This document shows positions 8,534-17,330 of a stretch of 62,900 nt of DNA, piece by piece. How positions within the stretch are numbered: the stretch's first letter is position 1; the number at the start of each line of letters is the position of its first letter. Both the position numbers and the translations under genes were made by a program. Source of the stretch: Bacteroidales bacterium (GTDB lineage: Bacteria > Bacteroidota > Bacteroidia > Bacteroidales > VadinHA17); assembly GCA_003141895.1 (NCBI GenBank), contig PLNT01000007.1, positions 311,891 through 374,790 of the forward strand, read 5' to 3'. Below the pieces are notes generated by a model. That model saw only the letters and a program-made list of their open reading frames with translations, was not told the origin of the DNA and searched no databases.

Positions 8534-11442
8534 CAAAACCCAAGTTCCGGTAATGTTGCTATTCTCGCTACTGTTTCAATTGCGATTGCAGCGAAGGCTG
8601 CTCCATAATCAAGATCTATATTTTCAAGGGTATCTTTGGTATCGTGATAGCCACTCCGGTTGATATCATAGTTTTCCATAAACAGCACTACAGGGACGCC
8701 TGTATCAGAGAAGATCTGGCCATCCGTATTGAACAAAGAACTATGTGGATTAAATTGTGTACGGACTTCTCCCTTAAGCGCCAGGTGTTTAGCAATATCA
8801 GGGATCTCTTTGCTTTCCCTGATTCTTTGTCCCCGGCAAAGATTTAATCTTTCAGGTAGCCTGTTCCATATATGTGACCATTTGTTCCAGATCATGTTAG
8901 CCATATGTGCCTGGTAAGCAAGGAACAACGATTCAGCACTTTTACCAGGAGAAATCTGGAATATATCCTGATCATTATCACGGTTGTGACCGATCATATC
9001 CATCACATACACTCCAACTATTTGGGTATCTGAAATATCAATAGTTGTCTTCCCATTAACAGTAAGATTAATCTCCTTTTCAATTAAAGACTGACAGAAA
9101 TTACGTGCACCCATGCAATCCGATGGAAATTCTTCCCCGGTGAGGTGAATAAGCCAGATGTCGCGTTCTAGTTTACCCTCTTTGGATAATTGCATAAATA
9201 TTGGTGCAGCCTGCAAAAGAGTTGAACTCGCTGAATAGTTATCGTCAGCTCCTCTGGCAGCAAGATGGGCTCCGGAGCCTCCCCTTCCTTTGTCATAAAT
9301 ATCTTCCATGTAAGCCGTGTCGTAGTGATCTCCTAAAACTACAGCCTGTTTCCGGTTTCTTCCGGGTATAATTACCAGCAGGTTACGCTCATGAATATTC
9401 CCATTTTGATTTCCAAGCCAGCCACCATATTGCGGAAAATCGAACAGCGTATGCCATTTAAACCCTAATTCGCCAACGATTGCATGTCCTTCCATTCCTG
9501 AATCAGTAATCATTCGCTGATATCTGCCAATCAGGTAATCACCAAGCTTGTCAAGGTCACGGTGTTGTTTCTGAACAATCGTAAGCGTTGTGTCATCGAG
9601 CATTATATCAGCATTATCTTTATAAATGAATTCATCCTGGGCAAGGAATTTGATATCATTCCACCATTTTTCTTCAAAAGCCCTGGAAGAAGTCTCATTA
9701 AATGTCAATGGTTCCGGAAGAACTGTATCGTATTCAGCTTCAATTATTTTATTAAGAGCCGTTCTTATTTTAGAGACATTTTCAGGTACCGTTACATGCA
9801 GATCCAGCTCATCCATCCAGAGTTCAAGAGTCTTATGTTTTGCTATATTGAGCAGGTTCTGAGCAAAGGATCTTTTCAACAGCTTTCCTTCCTGCATCTT
9901 CACACCTTCGAGCAATGAAATGATGTTAAATGCAGTCTGATGGACATAATGATCATTACATGCGTTAAAATCGTGCAATGCTGAAAGGTAAACATCGCGT
10001 TTCTGCATTCTGGGCCAGAGCTCAATTGGATTTGACATTTCCTTGTCGGCTATATTATAACAGGAGATATATCCATAAAGAGACTCTGATTTTATAACCG
10101 CTTCAACAGATCCTTCAGGTAGATAAGCAACAAGTGGCCGTTGGAGATAAATCTCATGCTCACCTACGCGCATCGGGGGATAAAAAAACCTGAATCCGAA
10201 CAGACCCCCTTTCAGTAGCGTTTTCTCGACTTCCGTTATTTTTCGCTTCCCTGCTTTTGGACCATCGAGAAGAAGTTCAAATTTATGGTTCCAGAGTTGA
10301 CTGTTACGTGCTAATGGTTTATCATACAGACCCATTGCATCTGGTTCAGTACTGAAAAATGCTTTTATAAGTTTTATTTTATGCGATACTTCATTAAGCT
10401 CATCCTGGTATTTATGCACACGCTGCCAGCGATTGGTTCGATGGTATGTTTCGTGAACAAGATTTTCATTAATCACAATATGATTGCCATCGGCATGAGG
10501 TTCATGAAGCCAGCCGGATTGTCTCACTCTTAACCCCACAGCTCCACGGTTTCTGGCAACAAGGTTAAGTAATGGGATCTGGGCAGTTACAGCAAGTTCT
10601 TTTTTCAGACGCAAATATCCGGGCATACCCCAGAATACCAGGCTCCCCGGAAATGGAAGAAGAGCTAAACTTCCCGCCAGATATTTTTCTTTTATCTCGT
10701 CGGGTAATAGTTTGAATGGCCTGAATGTTAAAAGATATCTGGCATCTGCAAAGGATGACATGTCATTGACTGAATATTTTTTTGTCCACCCCGGAATGAC
10801 ATCTTCTTCGGAAGCCAATATTCTGAATCCGGCGCCGAATAAAGATCCCTTATCTGTAACCATTTCTCCATATGCATCTCTCAGCAGATCTGTAAAGAAA
10901 GAAATTGCCTCCGATTCAGGTTTTTCGTGGTCAGGAGCACTATAAAAACTTTTCCAGAACGCCTTTTCAGGTTTATCGGTACTGTTCCCAAAAAATGTCC
11001 AGATGACCCTGCCTTTATCATCTTGTGTTCGTGATAACATCATTGGAAGAAGTATTACAAATCTTTCATGAGATAAAGTTCCGGCATGAGCTGCCAGTTC
11101 TGGCGGCCAATAAGGGTTATTCTCCAGGTTTTCACCACCATGGCCACTTATGAAATGATGGGGAAGCCCCTTGCCAAGCTTCAGGATGTTACTTATTATC
11201 TGGTGTCCTATATGTTCGATACCAGGTTTAAGTTCATATTCCTCCTCCATCTCGGAGATATTCCACCCAAAAGGATCATCATCCTGCAAGATATGGTTCC
11301 CGGGTTTTCCATAGGGTTTGTATTCAGGTTGAGGGGAAGGCATGAATTCCGAATAAGCAGATATCGGGTAGCAGCCTTTTGACCTGAACCATGGATATCC
11401 GTCAAGCATTTTATGCCAGCCCTGTAAAGATTTTTCTTCCAT
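8533..11442 (-). CDS. Large M28-family zinc peptidase
   Basis: A 969-residue protein with a peptidase M28-type catalytic domain in its last third. Metal-ligand motifs are visible: GDHYDTAYMED (near residue 705), GADDNYSASS, LTGEEFPSDCMGARNF with the paired glutamates, and a late histidine in SGYHDTKDTLENID (near residue 929). The first roughly 690 residues match no family I can name; they include YRTNRWQRVHKYQDELNEV-type helical sequence and several Trp/His-rich stretches. No signal peptide or transmembrane segment is seen, so it is probably cytoplasmic, unlike most M28 enzymes. It is likely an aminopeptidase or carboxypeptidase of unknown specificity. Confidence 0.75.
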   Translation of the reverse strand: MEEKSLQGWHKMLDGYPWFRSKGCYPISAYSEFMPSPQPEYKPYGKPGNHILQDDDPFGWNISEMEEEYELKPGIEHIGHQIISNILKLGKGLPHHFISGHGGENLENNPYWPPELAAHAGTLSHERFVILLPMMLSRTQDDKGRVIWTFFGNSTDKPEKAFWKSFYSAPDHEKPESEAISFFTDLLRDAYGEMVTDKGSLFGAGFRILASEEDVIPGWTKKYSVNDMSSFADARYLLTFRPFKLLPDEIKEKYLAGSLALLPFPGSLVFWGMPGYLRLKKELAVTAQIPLLNLVARNRGAVGLRVRQSGWLHEPHADGNHIVINENLVHETYHRTNRWQRVHKYQDELNEVSHKIKLIKAFFSTEPDAMGLYDKPLARNSQLWNHKFELLLDGPKAGKRKITEVEKTLLKGGLFGFRFFYPPMRVGEHEIYLQRPLVAYLPEGSVEAVIKSESLYGYISCYNIADKEMSNPIELWPRMQKRDVYLSALHDFNACNDHYVHQTAFNIISLLEGVKMQEGKLLKRSFAQNLLNIAKHKTLELWMDELDLHVTVPENVSKIRTALNKIIEAEYDTVLPEPLTFNETSSRAFEEKWWNDIKFLAQDEFIYKDNADIMLDDTTLTIVQKQHRDLDKLGDYLIGRYQRMITDSGMEGHAIVGELGFKWHTLFDFPQYGGWLGNQNGNIHERNLLVIIPGRNRKQAVVLGDHYDTAYMEDIYDKGRGGSGAHLAARGADDNYSASSTLLQAAPIFMQLSKEGKLERDIWLIHLTGEEFPSDCMGARNFCQSLIEKEINLTVNGKTTIDISDTQIVGVYVMDMIGHNRDNDQDIFQISPGKSAESLFLAYQAHMANMIWNKWSHIWNRLPERLNLCRGQRIRESKEIPDIAKHLALKGEVRTQFNPHSSLFNTDGQIFSDTGVPVVLFMENYDINRSGYHDTKDTLENIDLDYGAAFAAIAIETVARIATLPELGF

Positions 11443-11689
11443 AGTATTATTTTAATACTGTGAAGGTAAGCATACTTCTTCAATGGTCAGTCGCCAACTG
11501 TCCTGAAAACGATGCAGTACTAAATACTAGTAAGTTGCCGGATCCAACCACTATCATATATATTATAACAGGTCATTACGGGGTTGTAAGGAATTAAAAT
11601 TAAGATTTTGAGTTTAGATGAAATTTAAGTTACACAAAGAAGCACAAAGGATCACAGAGTTATTCTGATAAATTTTTCTTCTCTATAAA

Positions 11690-12109
11690 CTACAGATATC
11701 TCTTAACCTGATTCCAGTAAAGACCTGTATTTTTACCTGATCCATTCCATGTTCTGGCGATTCGTTCAAAATCGTATGGCCCGATTCCTGAAGCATAAAA
11801 CAAAAAAATCTTTTCGGATGTTCCATAATCGAAAAGATCGTGACTTGAGTATTTGCTCCCTGTTCGGATATTATAATCCAGAAGTCTTATTGGACGGATC
11901 TGGAAATAACCGACAGCTTCTTCAATGGGATTATAAGCGAGTGTGTCAAATTGAGTTTCGACCATGCCTATAGCATGGATAAGATTCCTGAAAGGTTCAA
12001 CAGGAGAACTTGATACAATCACCAAAGCTTCAGATGTTGGCGCAAAAACTTTATGCGCAATGGTCAGCAAAAAGGTAATTGTTGCTATCTTCTTTAAAAT
12101 ACTTTTCAT
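11690..12109 (-). CDS. Small exported lysozyme/transglycosylase-like protein
   Basis: About 139 residues from the ATG at 12109 (MKSILKKIATITFLLTIAHK). An upstream in-frame start at 12151 would precede the signal peptide with non-typical sequence. After the signal peptide, the segment HAIGMVETQFDTLAYNP followed by AVGYFQIRPIRLLDYN resembles the lytic-transglycosylase pattern in which a glutamate precedes NP...GxFQI. It is shorter than normal SLT domains. Later motifs are KIFLFYASG and IARTWNGSGKNTGLYW. It may cut peptidoglycan or be an inactive relative. It is a single gene with no strong terminator visible. Confidence 0.6.
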   Translation of the reverse strand: MKSILKKIATITFLLTIAHKVFAPTSEALVIVSSSPVEPFRNLIHAIGMVETQFDTLAYNPIEEAVGYFQIRPIRLLDYNIRTGSKYSSHDLFDYGTSEKIFLFYASGIGPYDFERIARTWNGSGKNTGLYWNQVKRYL

Positions 12110-12389
12110 AATAGAATCATAAAAGAGGTGAGAAATTAACACGGTTAGCATCTATATTAACCGCATCATATTTGGTCGTCATTTCTCTTTTGTATGAGAA
12201 ATCTCCGGTTAGTTTTGTATATATTGAAACATACATCATTGAAATAGAAACAAACATTACCTCAATTTGTTTAATTCGATCTTAAAAGACGACTGTGAAC
12301 TGCGTTGATATATAAACTAATAGTAATCGCAGAATCACGATGCATCGTGGTTCTACAACTATATTATCTGTATTAAATAAGGTTAAATA

Positions 12390-12842
12390 TTAATCTTTGA
12401 ACAAGCTTACGTTTAGAGCAGTAAGCCCTTTTGGTCCCTTGCCTATTTCGAAGGAAACAATATTATTTTCTTTAATGGGCTCGTTGAGATTATTGGCATG
12501 AACAAAAACACTCTGTTTATTTTCCATGTCTCTTATAAATCCAAAACCCTTTGAATCGTTGAAAAAGGTTACTACTCCTTTTCGTATGTAACTTGCTTTT
12601 GCTGAGGGGATATTTTTCTTTGCCCCTGTTTCTATATTATCAACTTCCACTTCAATCTTCCTGTTTGGATCAGGAGGAGTCGAGGTTATTTTTCCAAATT
12701 CATCAACATAGGCGATCATGTCAGCGAAGCTGCTTTTTCCACTTTCTTTTCTGATCAGCCGCTTCTTTTCCTTATCTTTTCTCTTTTTATCCTTTTTATT
12801 CTTAACTTCTTTTTTGTTTGACGTTTCCTGCGATCTACCCAT
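12390..12842 (-). CDS. Cold-shock domain protein with basic N-terminal extension
   Basis: A 150-residue protein. Residues 1-45 are extremely rich in Lys, Arg and Glu (KKEVKNKKDKKRKDKEKKR) and a short linker follows. The last roughly 65 residues are a cold-shock domain: RKGVVTFFNDSKGFGFIRD contains RNP1 (KGFGFI) and SVFVHANNL contains RNP2. The domain binds single-stranded RNA or DNA, and the basic tail likely adds nonspecific nucleic-acid affinity. Proteins with this architecture are common in Bacteroidota beside simple CspA. It acts in the cytoplasm, probably as an RNA chaperone. The gene stands alone. Confidence 0.9.
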   Translation of the reverse strand: MGRSQETSNKKEVKNKKDKKRKDKEKKRLIRKESGKSSFADMIAYVDEFGKITSTPPDPNRKIEVEVDNIETGAKKNIPSAKASYIRKGVVTFFNDSKGFGFIRDMENKQSVFVHANNLNEPIKENNIVSFEIGKGPKGLTALNVSLFKD

Positions 12843-12951
12843 AAATTTTATTTGGTTCGTTAATAATTTGTTGCAAAGATACGGTATTATTTCCGGTATA
12901 ACTATTAATTGTTTTCATGGGTATTGAGTCGACAAATCATTACAAATAAAT

Positions 12952-13794
12952 TCAGCCGATCCGAAATGATGTCATTGTTAACGAACCCATTACAGCCTTA
13001 TCGTTAAAAATTTTTATCGATTCATTTTCCTCTTTAAGAGCAAGTGAATATAGCAGGGGTAGATAATGATCAGGAGTAGGGACGGCCAATTGTACCTCCC
13101 TGCCAAGTCGTTGATAATCTATAAGTTCTTTATGATTACCATTTATAACCAAATTTTTAAGTATTTCATTTGCCTTGAGCGCCCATTCAAATCCGAAATC
13201 ACTTTCATTTCTGTCCCATGCCAGCATCCCGAGATTATGAACTATATTACCACTTCCTAAAATCAAAACTCCATTTGTCCTAAGATAAGATAACTCCTTT
13301 GCAAGTTCATAGTGATCTTGCGGGGATTTAGCATAATCAAGACTCATCTCAATCACCGGAACATTCGCTTCGGGAAACAAGTTTCTGATCACACTCCATG
13401 CTCCATGATCCAGACCCCAGTTTTCATTAAGCCCGATTTCGGAGTTGGTAAGAGTTTTCTTGATATCTTTTGCTAATTCCGGACTCCCAGGAGCAGGATA
13501 AATGACTTTATACAATTCAGGTGGGAATCCACCGAAATCATGGATAGTTGCAGGTTTGGCCATTGCAGTCACCTGGGTACCTCTTGTTTCCCAGTGTGCG
13601 GAAATGCATAAAATTGCTTTTGGAACCGGCATGGATTTTCCAAGTGTTCGCCATGATAAAACAAATTCATTTTCCTCTATGGCATTCATCGGACTGCCAT
13701 GGCCTACAAATAAAACCGGCATTAATCCGGGTTTGCCTTCTGTCGGAAAGATATTTTTCAGATTAATATTATTCATTTCAGGAAATGGTTTCAA
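12952..13794 (-). CDS. ygiD: Class III extradiol dioxygenase, 4,5-DOPA dioxygenase type
   Basis: A 280-residue LigB-superfamily enzyme. Likely metal-binding and active-site segments are VGHGSPMNAIEEN near the start, ILCISAHWETRG and WGLDHGAWSVIRNLFPEANVPV, plus a late GSGNIVHNLG. This combination is typical of the YgiD/DODA group, which opens the ring of 3,4-dihydroxyphenylalanine or related catechols in vitro; the physiological substrate in bacteria is unsettled. The start at 13794 is plausible, and an internal ATG at residue 7 (MNNINLKN) is an alternative. Immediately upstream is a remnant of a YceI-family gene, so the neighbourhood has been rearranged. Confidence 0.88.
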   Translation of the reverse strand: MKPFPEMNNINLKNIFPTEGKPGLMPVLFVGHGSPMNAIEENEFVLSWRTLGKSMPVPKAILCISAHWETRGTQVTAMAKPATIHDFGGFPPELYKVIYPAPGSPELAKDIKKTLTNSEIGLNENWGLDHGAWSVIRNLFPEANVPVIEMSLDYAKSPQDHYELAKELSYLRTNGVLILGSGNIVHNLGMLAWDRNESDFGFEWALKANEILKNLVINGNHKELIDYQRLGREVQLAVPTPDHYLPLLYSLALKEENESIKIFNDKAVMGSLTMTSFRIG

Positions 13795-13799
13795 TTAAT

Positions 13800-13915
13800 T
13801 TATTTTGTTACCCTGGCCAATTCAATATCACATAATATTTTAACTTCATCACCAACCAGCAGGCTACCTGGCTCAAGTGTTGCATTCCAGATCAGCCCCC
13901 AGTCATTTCTTCAAA
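13800..13915 (-). pseudogene. C-terminal remnant of a YceI-family protein
   Basis: Read on the minus strand, this stretch encodes RNDWGLIWNATLEPGSLLVG followed by DEVKILCDIELARVTK and a TAA at 13800-13802. The pattern FGLxWNxxLExGxxLVGDEVKI is the conserved C-terminus of YceI lipocalin-like proteins. Nothing upstream continues the family, so only about 37 codons remain. The rest of 13916-14160 holds no gene or motif that I recognise. Confidence 0.65.
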
Positions 13916-14160
13916 AGAATATAATGCTCATTTTCATAATTATGAAGAGCTGATAATTATAAGTGAAGGGAGCCTCACCTGTTTTCAGCCAGTTCTCTTG
14001 TAATTTCTATTATCCGGAACAGTTTTTCCATCACCACGAATTTACACAAAAAAGTATACTCTGAATCAGGAACTTTCGACAGATAACTTGACAAACAATC
14101 TTTAAACAAATGCTTTGTTTTTTTGTTAGGCTGAAATGGTAATAAAATCTCTTCTCAGAT

Positions 14161-14607
14161 ATGAAAGCTCGTAATAAATTAAATATTTTCAGAACAATTG
14201 ATGACAACAGAGCCGTTCTTGTGAGGCTGGTTGTAGGTTTGATATTTCTCACAGAGGGAATTCAGAAATACCTGTTCCCCCAACTCCTTGGAACTGGCAG
14301 GTTTCTGACTATCGGATTCAGTAATCCCTCATTCTGGGCCTATTTTACTGGCACTTTCGAAATCATTTGTGGCAGTCTTATTCTTCTTGGACTTATAACA
14401 CGATTAGCATCCGTTCCCCTTATAATCATTATGATCACTGCATTTATAACTACAAAATGGCCAATATTGATGACTAAGGGATTCTGGCCATGGGCCCATG
14501 AATATCGTACTGACTTTGCAATGATCCTGCTCCTGATTTATCTTCTTATCTATGGTTCAGGAAGCTGGTCGGTGGACTTGAAGATAATAAATGGTCCGAA
14601 ATCCTGA
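14161..14607 (+). CDS. DoxX-family membrane protein
   Basis: A 148-residue protein with four hydrophobic segments. The typical DoxX signature is near the start (VRLVVGLIFLTEGIQKYLFP), followed by FWAYFTGTFEIICGSLILLGLITRLASVP and a C-terminal pair of helices with TDFAMILLLIYLLIYGSGSWSVD. DoxX-like proteins are small inner-membrane proteins linked to quinone or thiosulfate redox chemistry in a few organisms; most members are uncharacterised. It ends four bases before the following outer-membrane protein gene, so the two very likely form one transcript. Confidence 0.85.
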   Translation: MKARNKLNIFRTIDDNRAVLVRLVVGLIFLTEGIQKYLFPQLLGTGRFLTIGFSNPSFWAYFTGTFEIICGSLILLGLITRLASVPLIIIMITAFITTKWPILMTKGFWPWAHEYRTDFAMILLLIYLLIYGSGSWSVDLKIINGPKS

Positions 14608-14610
14608 AAA

Positions 14611-15342
14611 ATGAAGAAAAGATATTTTGTCATATTCAGTCTGCTTCTAATAAATACTCAAGTCAATTTTGCAGGTCCTCCTTTTGACACAGATGATCCG
14701 GAACCCGTGGAATTTAAGCATTGGGAATATTATATTTCATCTATAAACGGCTATCAGTCAGGCACATGGTCAGGTACTGCGCCCCATTTTGAAATCAATT
14801 ATGGAGTGATCCCAAATGTACAGATACATCTTTTATTGCCAATAAATTATAACTTCCCGGTACACCAACGGGCTGATTTTGGTTATGCCGATACGGAATT
14901 CGGTATAAAATTTCGTCTCGTTCAGGAAACTGATAATACACCCCAGATAGGTACATTCCCTATTGTAGAAATCCCTACGGTAAAAAATAGTGAATTCAGT
15001 GACGGAAAAACAAAGATATTCCTGCCCGTCTGGCTGCAAAAATCGTGGGGCAAATTCACTACTTACGGTGGAGCTGGTTATTGGTTTAATACCGGAACTG
15101 GTAATAAAAACTGGATATTTTCAGGATGGGAACTGCAATATGATTTTTCTTCGATAGTTATGATTGGAGGAGAGCTTTATTATCATACTGCTGTCGAGAA
15201 AAGTGGCAAAGCAGGAGCCGGATTTAACCTTGGGGGTTCGATCAATCCAACGGAGAAATTCCATTTCATTTTCTCTTTAGGACGGACTTTTACGAACGAT
15301 AATGCCTATACATCCTATCTGGGGTTATTATGGACAATCTGA
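14611..15342 (+). CDS. Outer-membrane beta-barrel protein (MetA-pathway/phenol-degradation-like transporter family)
   Basis: A 243-residue protein with a short signal peptide (ending VNFAG) and a mature start PPFDTDDPEPVEFKHWEYYI. This start is typical of the family annotated as transporters of the 'MetA pathway of phenol degradation' type. Alternating aromatic and hydrophobic strands run to the end, and the protein closes with LGLLWTI, consistent with a barrel inserted in the outer membrane. The name is historical and no aromatic substrate is proven. It directly follows the DoxX gene. No catabolic genes for aromatics lie close by except the DODA-type gene convergent upstream. Confidence 0.75.
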   Translation: MKKRYFVIFSLLLINTQVNFAGPPFDTDDPEPVEFKHWEYYISSINGYQSGTWSGTAPHFEINYGVIPNVQIHLLLPINYNFPVHQRADFGYADTEFGIKFRLVQETDNTPQIGTFPIVEIPTVKNSEFSDGKTKIFLPVWLQKSWGKFTTYGGAGYWFNTGTGNKNWIFSGWELQYDFSSIVMIGGELYYHTAVEKSGKAGAGFNLGGSINPTEKFHFIFSLGRTFTNDNAYTSYLGLLWTI

Positions 15343-15474
15343 TTACAAAAGTATCATTCTTTATCCCTGCATTAAATTGGGAAGAACGAATTGCGGTCCT
15401 GATCACCTGAAATACAACTAAGTCGTTAGACATAAATTCATTTTTTTATGGCATTAATCTGAAAATTTAAAATT

Positions 15475-15768
15475 ATGAAAGCATTATCTAATACTGAAAT
15501 CAAGGAATTACTTTCGGGAAAATTTACTCAATGGTCATATAATGAAACTTTCATTACAAGAAAACTGCAGTTTAAAAATTTTGTGGAAGCATTCTCATTT
15601 ATGACAGCTATTGCATTAGAGGCTGAAAAAATAAATCATCATCCTGACTGGAGCAATGTTTATAACAATGTAGTTTTTAAACTCAGCACTCATGATGCCA
15701 ATGGAGTTACTATGAAGGATTTCGACCTGGCAACTACCATTGACAGGATATTCAATTATTACGCATAA
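15475..15768 (+). CDS. phhB: 4a-hydroxytetrahydrobiopterin dehydratase (PCD/DCoH)
   Basis: A 97-residue protein matching the small pterin-4a-carbinolamine dehydratase family over its whole length. The catalytic histidine motif is visible in EKINHHPDWSNVYNNVVFKL, followed by STHDANGVTMKDFDLATTID. The enzyme dehydrates the 4a-hydroxy pterin formed by aromatic amino-acid hydroxylases. No hydroxylase gene is in the window, so its local role cannot be inferred. Bacterial genomes often keep this protein without an obvious partner. It is a single gene with an AT-rich leader. Confidence 0.9.
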   Translation: MKALSNTEIKELLSGKFTQWSYNETFITRKLQFKNFVEAFSFMTAIALEAEKINHHPDWSNVYNNVVFKLSTHDANGVTMKDFDLATTIDRIFNYYA

Positions 15769-15828
15769 GATTTGTACATTTGTCTAACTTAGAAGCACCA
15801 GGAGATACTTCATAAAACAAGCCATAGG

Positions 15829-16134
15829 ATGCAAAAATTAAAATTTGAATATAGAATTATCGCTGGCTATATAATTATTGGTGGAGTTTGGATTTTGTTT
15901 TCAGATAAAATATTTAATTACTTTGTACGTGATCCTGATTTACTTACATGGATTCAGACATTTAAAGGTTGGTTTTTTGTATTAGTTACTGCCGTCCTCT
16001 TTTATCTGTTGTTAAAAAGACATGTGGTCAAAATAAGACATGCGGAACAGAGGGCCATCAATAGCGAGAGGTTAAAAACAGCCTCCCTGCAGAATATTTC
16101 TCATGAGATTCGGACACCCATGAACACGGTATGA
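15829..16134 (+). pseudogene. Hybrid histidine kinase 5' remnant (two TM segments, start of HisKA)
   Basis: The ORF encodes two transmembrane helices (IIAGYIIIGGVWILF and GWFFVLVTAVLFYLLL) and then the first turn of a HisKA domain (LQNISHEIRTPMNTV), and it stops. A kinase cannot work without the rest of HisKA and the ATPase domain. Reading backward in frame from the receiver ORF at 16163 gives YEPVDEEEPIK, a typical acidic linker between kinase and receiver. The sequence is therefore a hybrid kinase that lost its catalytic core by a deletion whose junction lies close to 16126-16134, with loss of frame. Confidence 0.85.
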
Positions 16135-16162
16135 ACCAGTTGATGAAGAAGAACCAATAAAA

Positions 16163-16567
16163 ATGAATAAAACCGATATTATCGAAAAACTTAAGGATCT
16201 TTCTGTTCTCGTTGCTGAAGATGACGAAATCAACTATATCTACATCAGGGAGATATTCCGGGGGACCGGTGCAGTTATTTTACACGCTGTAAATGGGAAA
16301 GAAGCAGTTGAAATGGTTCAAAACAACGATAAGATAGATATCGTTCTGATCGACATAAAAATGCCGGTTATGAATGGATATGATGCAATCAAGAAGATAA
16401 GAGAACTTCGTCCCCACCTGCCCATAATTGCCCAGACTGCATATGCATTAAGCGATGAGATGCTTAAAGCCTTAAATGCCGGAAGTAATGATTACATATC
16501 AAAACCTTTTAAAAAAGACCAATTACTTGATCTTGTAAAAAAACATCTTTTCCCCAATGAACAATAA
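16163..16567 (+). CDS. Receiver-domain protein, remnant of a hybrid kinase
   Basis: A 134-residue single receiver domain. The acidic pair is in VLVAEDDEINY, the phosphoacceptor Asp in IVLIDIKMPVMNGYDA, the Thr in IIAQTAYAL and the Lys in DYISKPFKKDQL. The domain itself looks intact. In-frame linker codons precede its ATG, showing that it was the C-terminal receiver of the hybrid kinase whose N-terminal remnant is at 15829-16134. It may still be translated from the ATG at 16163 as a stand-alone CheY-like protein, but it could equally be a silent leftover. Confidence 0.75.
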   Translation: MNKTDIIEKLKDLSVLVAEDDEINYIYIREIFRGTGAVILHAVNGKEAVEMVQNNDKIDIVLIDIKMPVMNGYDAIKKIRELRPHLPIIAQTAYALSDEMLKALNAGSNDYISKPFKKDQLLDLVKKHLFPNEQ

Positions 16568-16619
16568 TACAGGGATAGACTAGTTTTAATGCAGGAAATC
16601 TGAACTTAATTAAAAGTCA

Positions 16620-17330
16620 ATGAAAAAAATTTGTTTTCTTTTGTTTGTTGCGATCATATGTGTGCAACAAACTGACGCACAGTTTTTGAAAGATTCAAAA
16701 AAATTACTGAATACAAAAGGTAAAGGATTGACTGAAAAGGATGCTGCTGACGGTATCAGGGAAGCACTTGTTAACGGAACCGGGGAGAGCGTAAAAGTCG
16801 TATCGGTCTTGAACGGATACTGGGGTAATGCTGAAATCAGAATTCCTTTCCCTCCCGATGCCCAGGAGATGGAGTCGAAACTCAGAACAATGGGCATGGG
16901 GGGAAAAATTGATGAATTCAATGAATCAATGAACAGGGCCGCTGAAAAAGCTGCAACCGAGGCCAAACCAATATTTGTAACGGCAATAAAAGAGATGACG
17001 GTAAGAGATGCTATCAATATTGTGAAAGGAGAGAGCAATGCTGCAACTGTGTATCTGAAGAATACCACCTCCCCCCAGCTTATCGGAAAGTTTCAGCCTG
17101 TTATCAAAACTTCACTCGATAATGTAAATGCCACCAAATATTGGAACGATTTAATTACAATCTATAACAAAATTCCACTTGTTAAGAAAATGAATCCTAA
17201 TCTGAGTGAGTACGTCACTCAAAAGGCTATTAATGGTCTTTTCATTATGATAGCAAAAGAAGAACTTAAAATCCGGAAAGATCCAATGGCCAGGACATCT
17301 GATTTACTTAAGAGAGTTTTCGGTAGTTAA
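16620..17330 (+). CDS. DUF4197 exported protein
   Basis: A 236-residue protein with a signal peptide (MKKICFLLFVAIICVQQTDA). The body is mostly helical: GLTEKDAADGIREALVNGTG, then WGNAEIRIPFPPDAQEME, then MTVRDAINIVKGESNAATVYL, then LIGKFQPVIKTSLDNVNATK. These are the hallmarks of DUF4197, an uncharacterised periplasmic family. It follows the decayed kinase by about 50 bp but is likely transcribed separately. It ends close to the convergent SRPBCC gene (overlapping by 4 bp on opposite strands), so the two 3' ends face each other. Confidence 0.85.
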   Translation: MKKICFLLFVAIICVQQTDAQFLKDSKKLLNTKGKGLTEKDAADGIREALVNGTGESVKVVSVLNGYWGNAEIRIPFPPDAQEMESKLRTMGMGGKIDEFNESMNRAAEKAATEAKPIFVTAIKEMTVRDAINIVKGESNAATVYLKNTTSPQLIGKFQPVIKTSLDNVNATKYWNDLITIYNKIPLVKKMNPNLSEYVTQKAINGLFIMIAKEELKIRKDPMARTSDLLKRVFGS

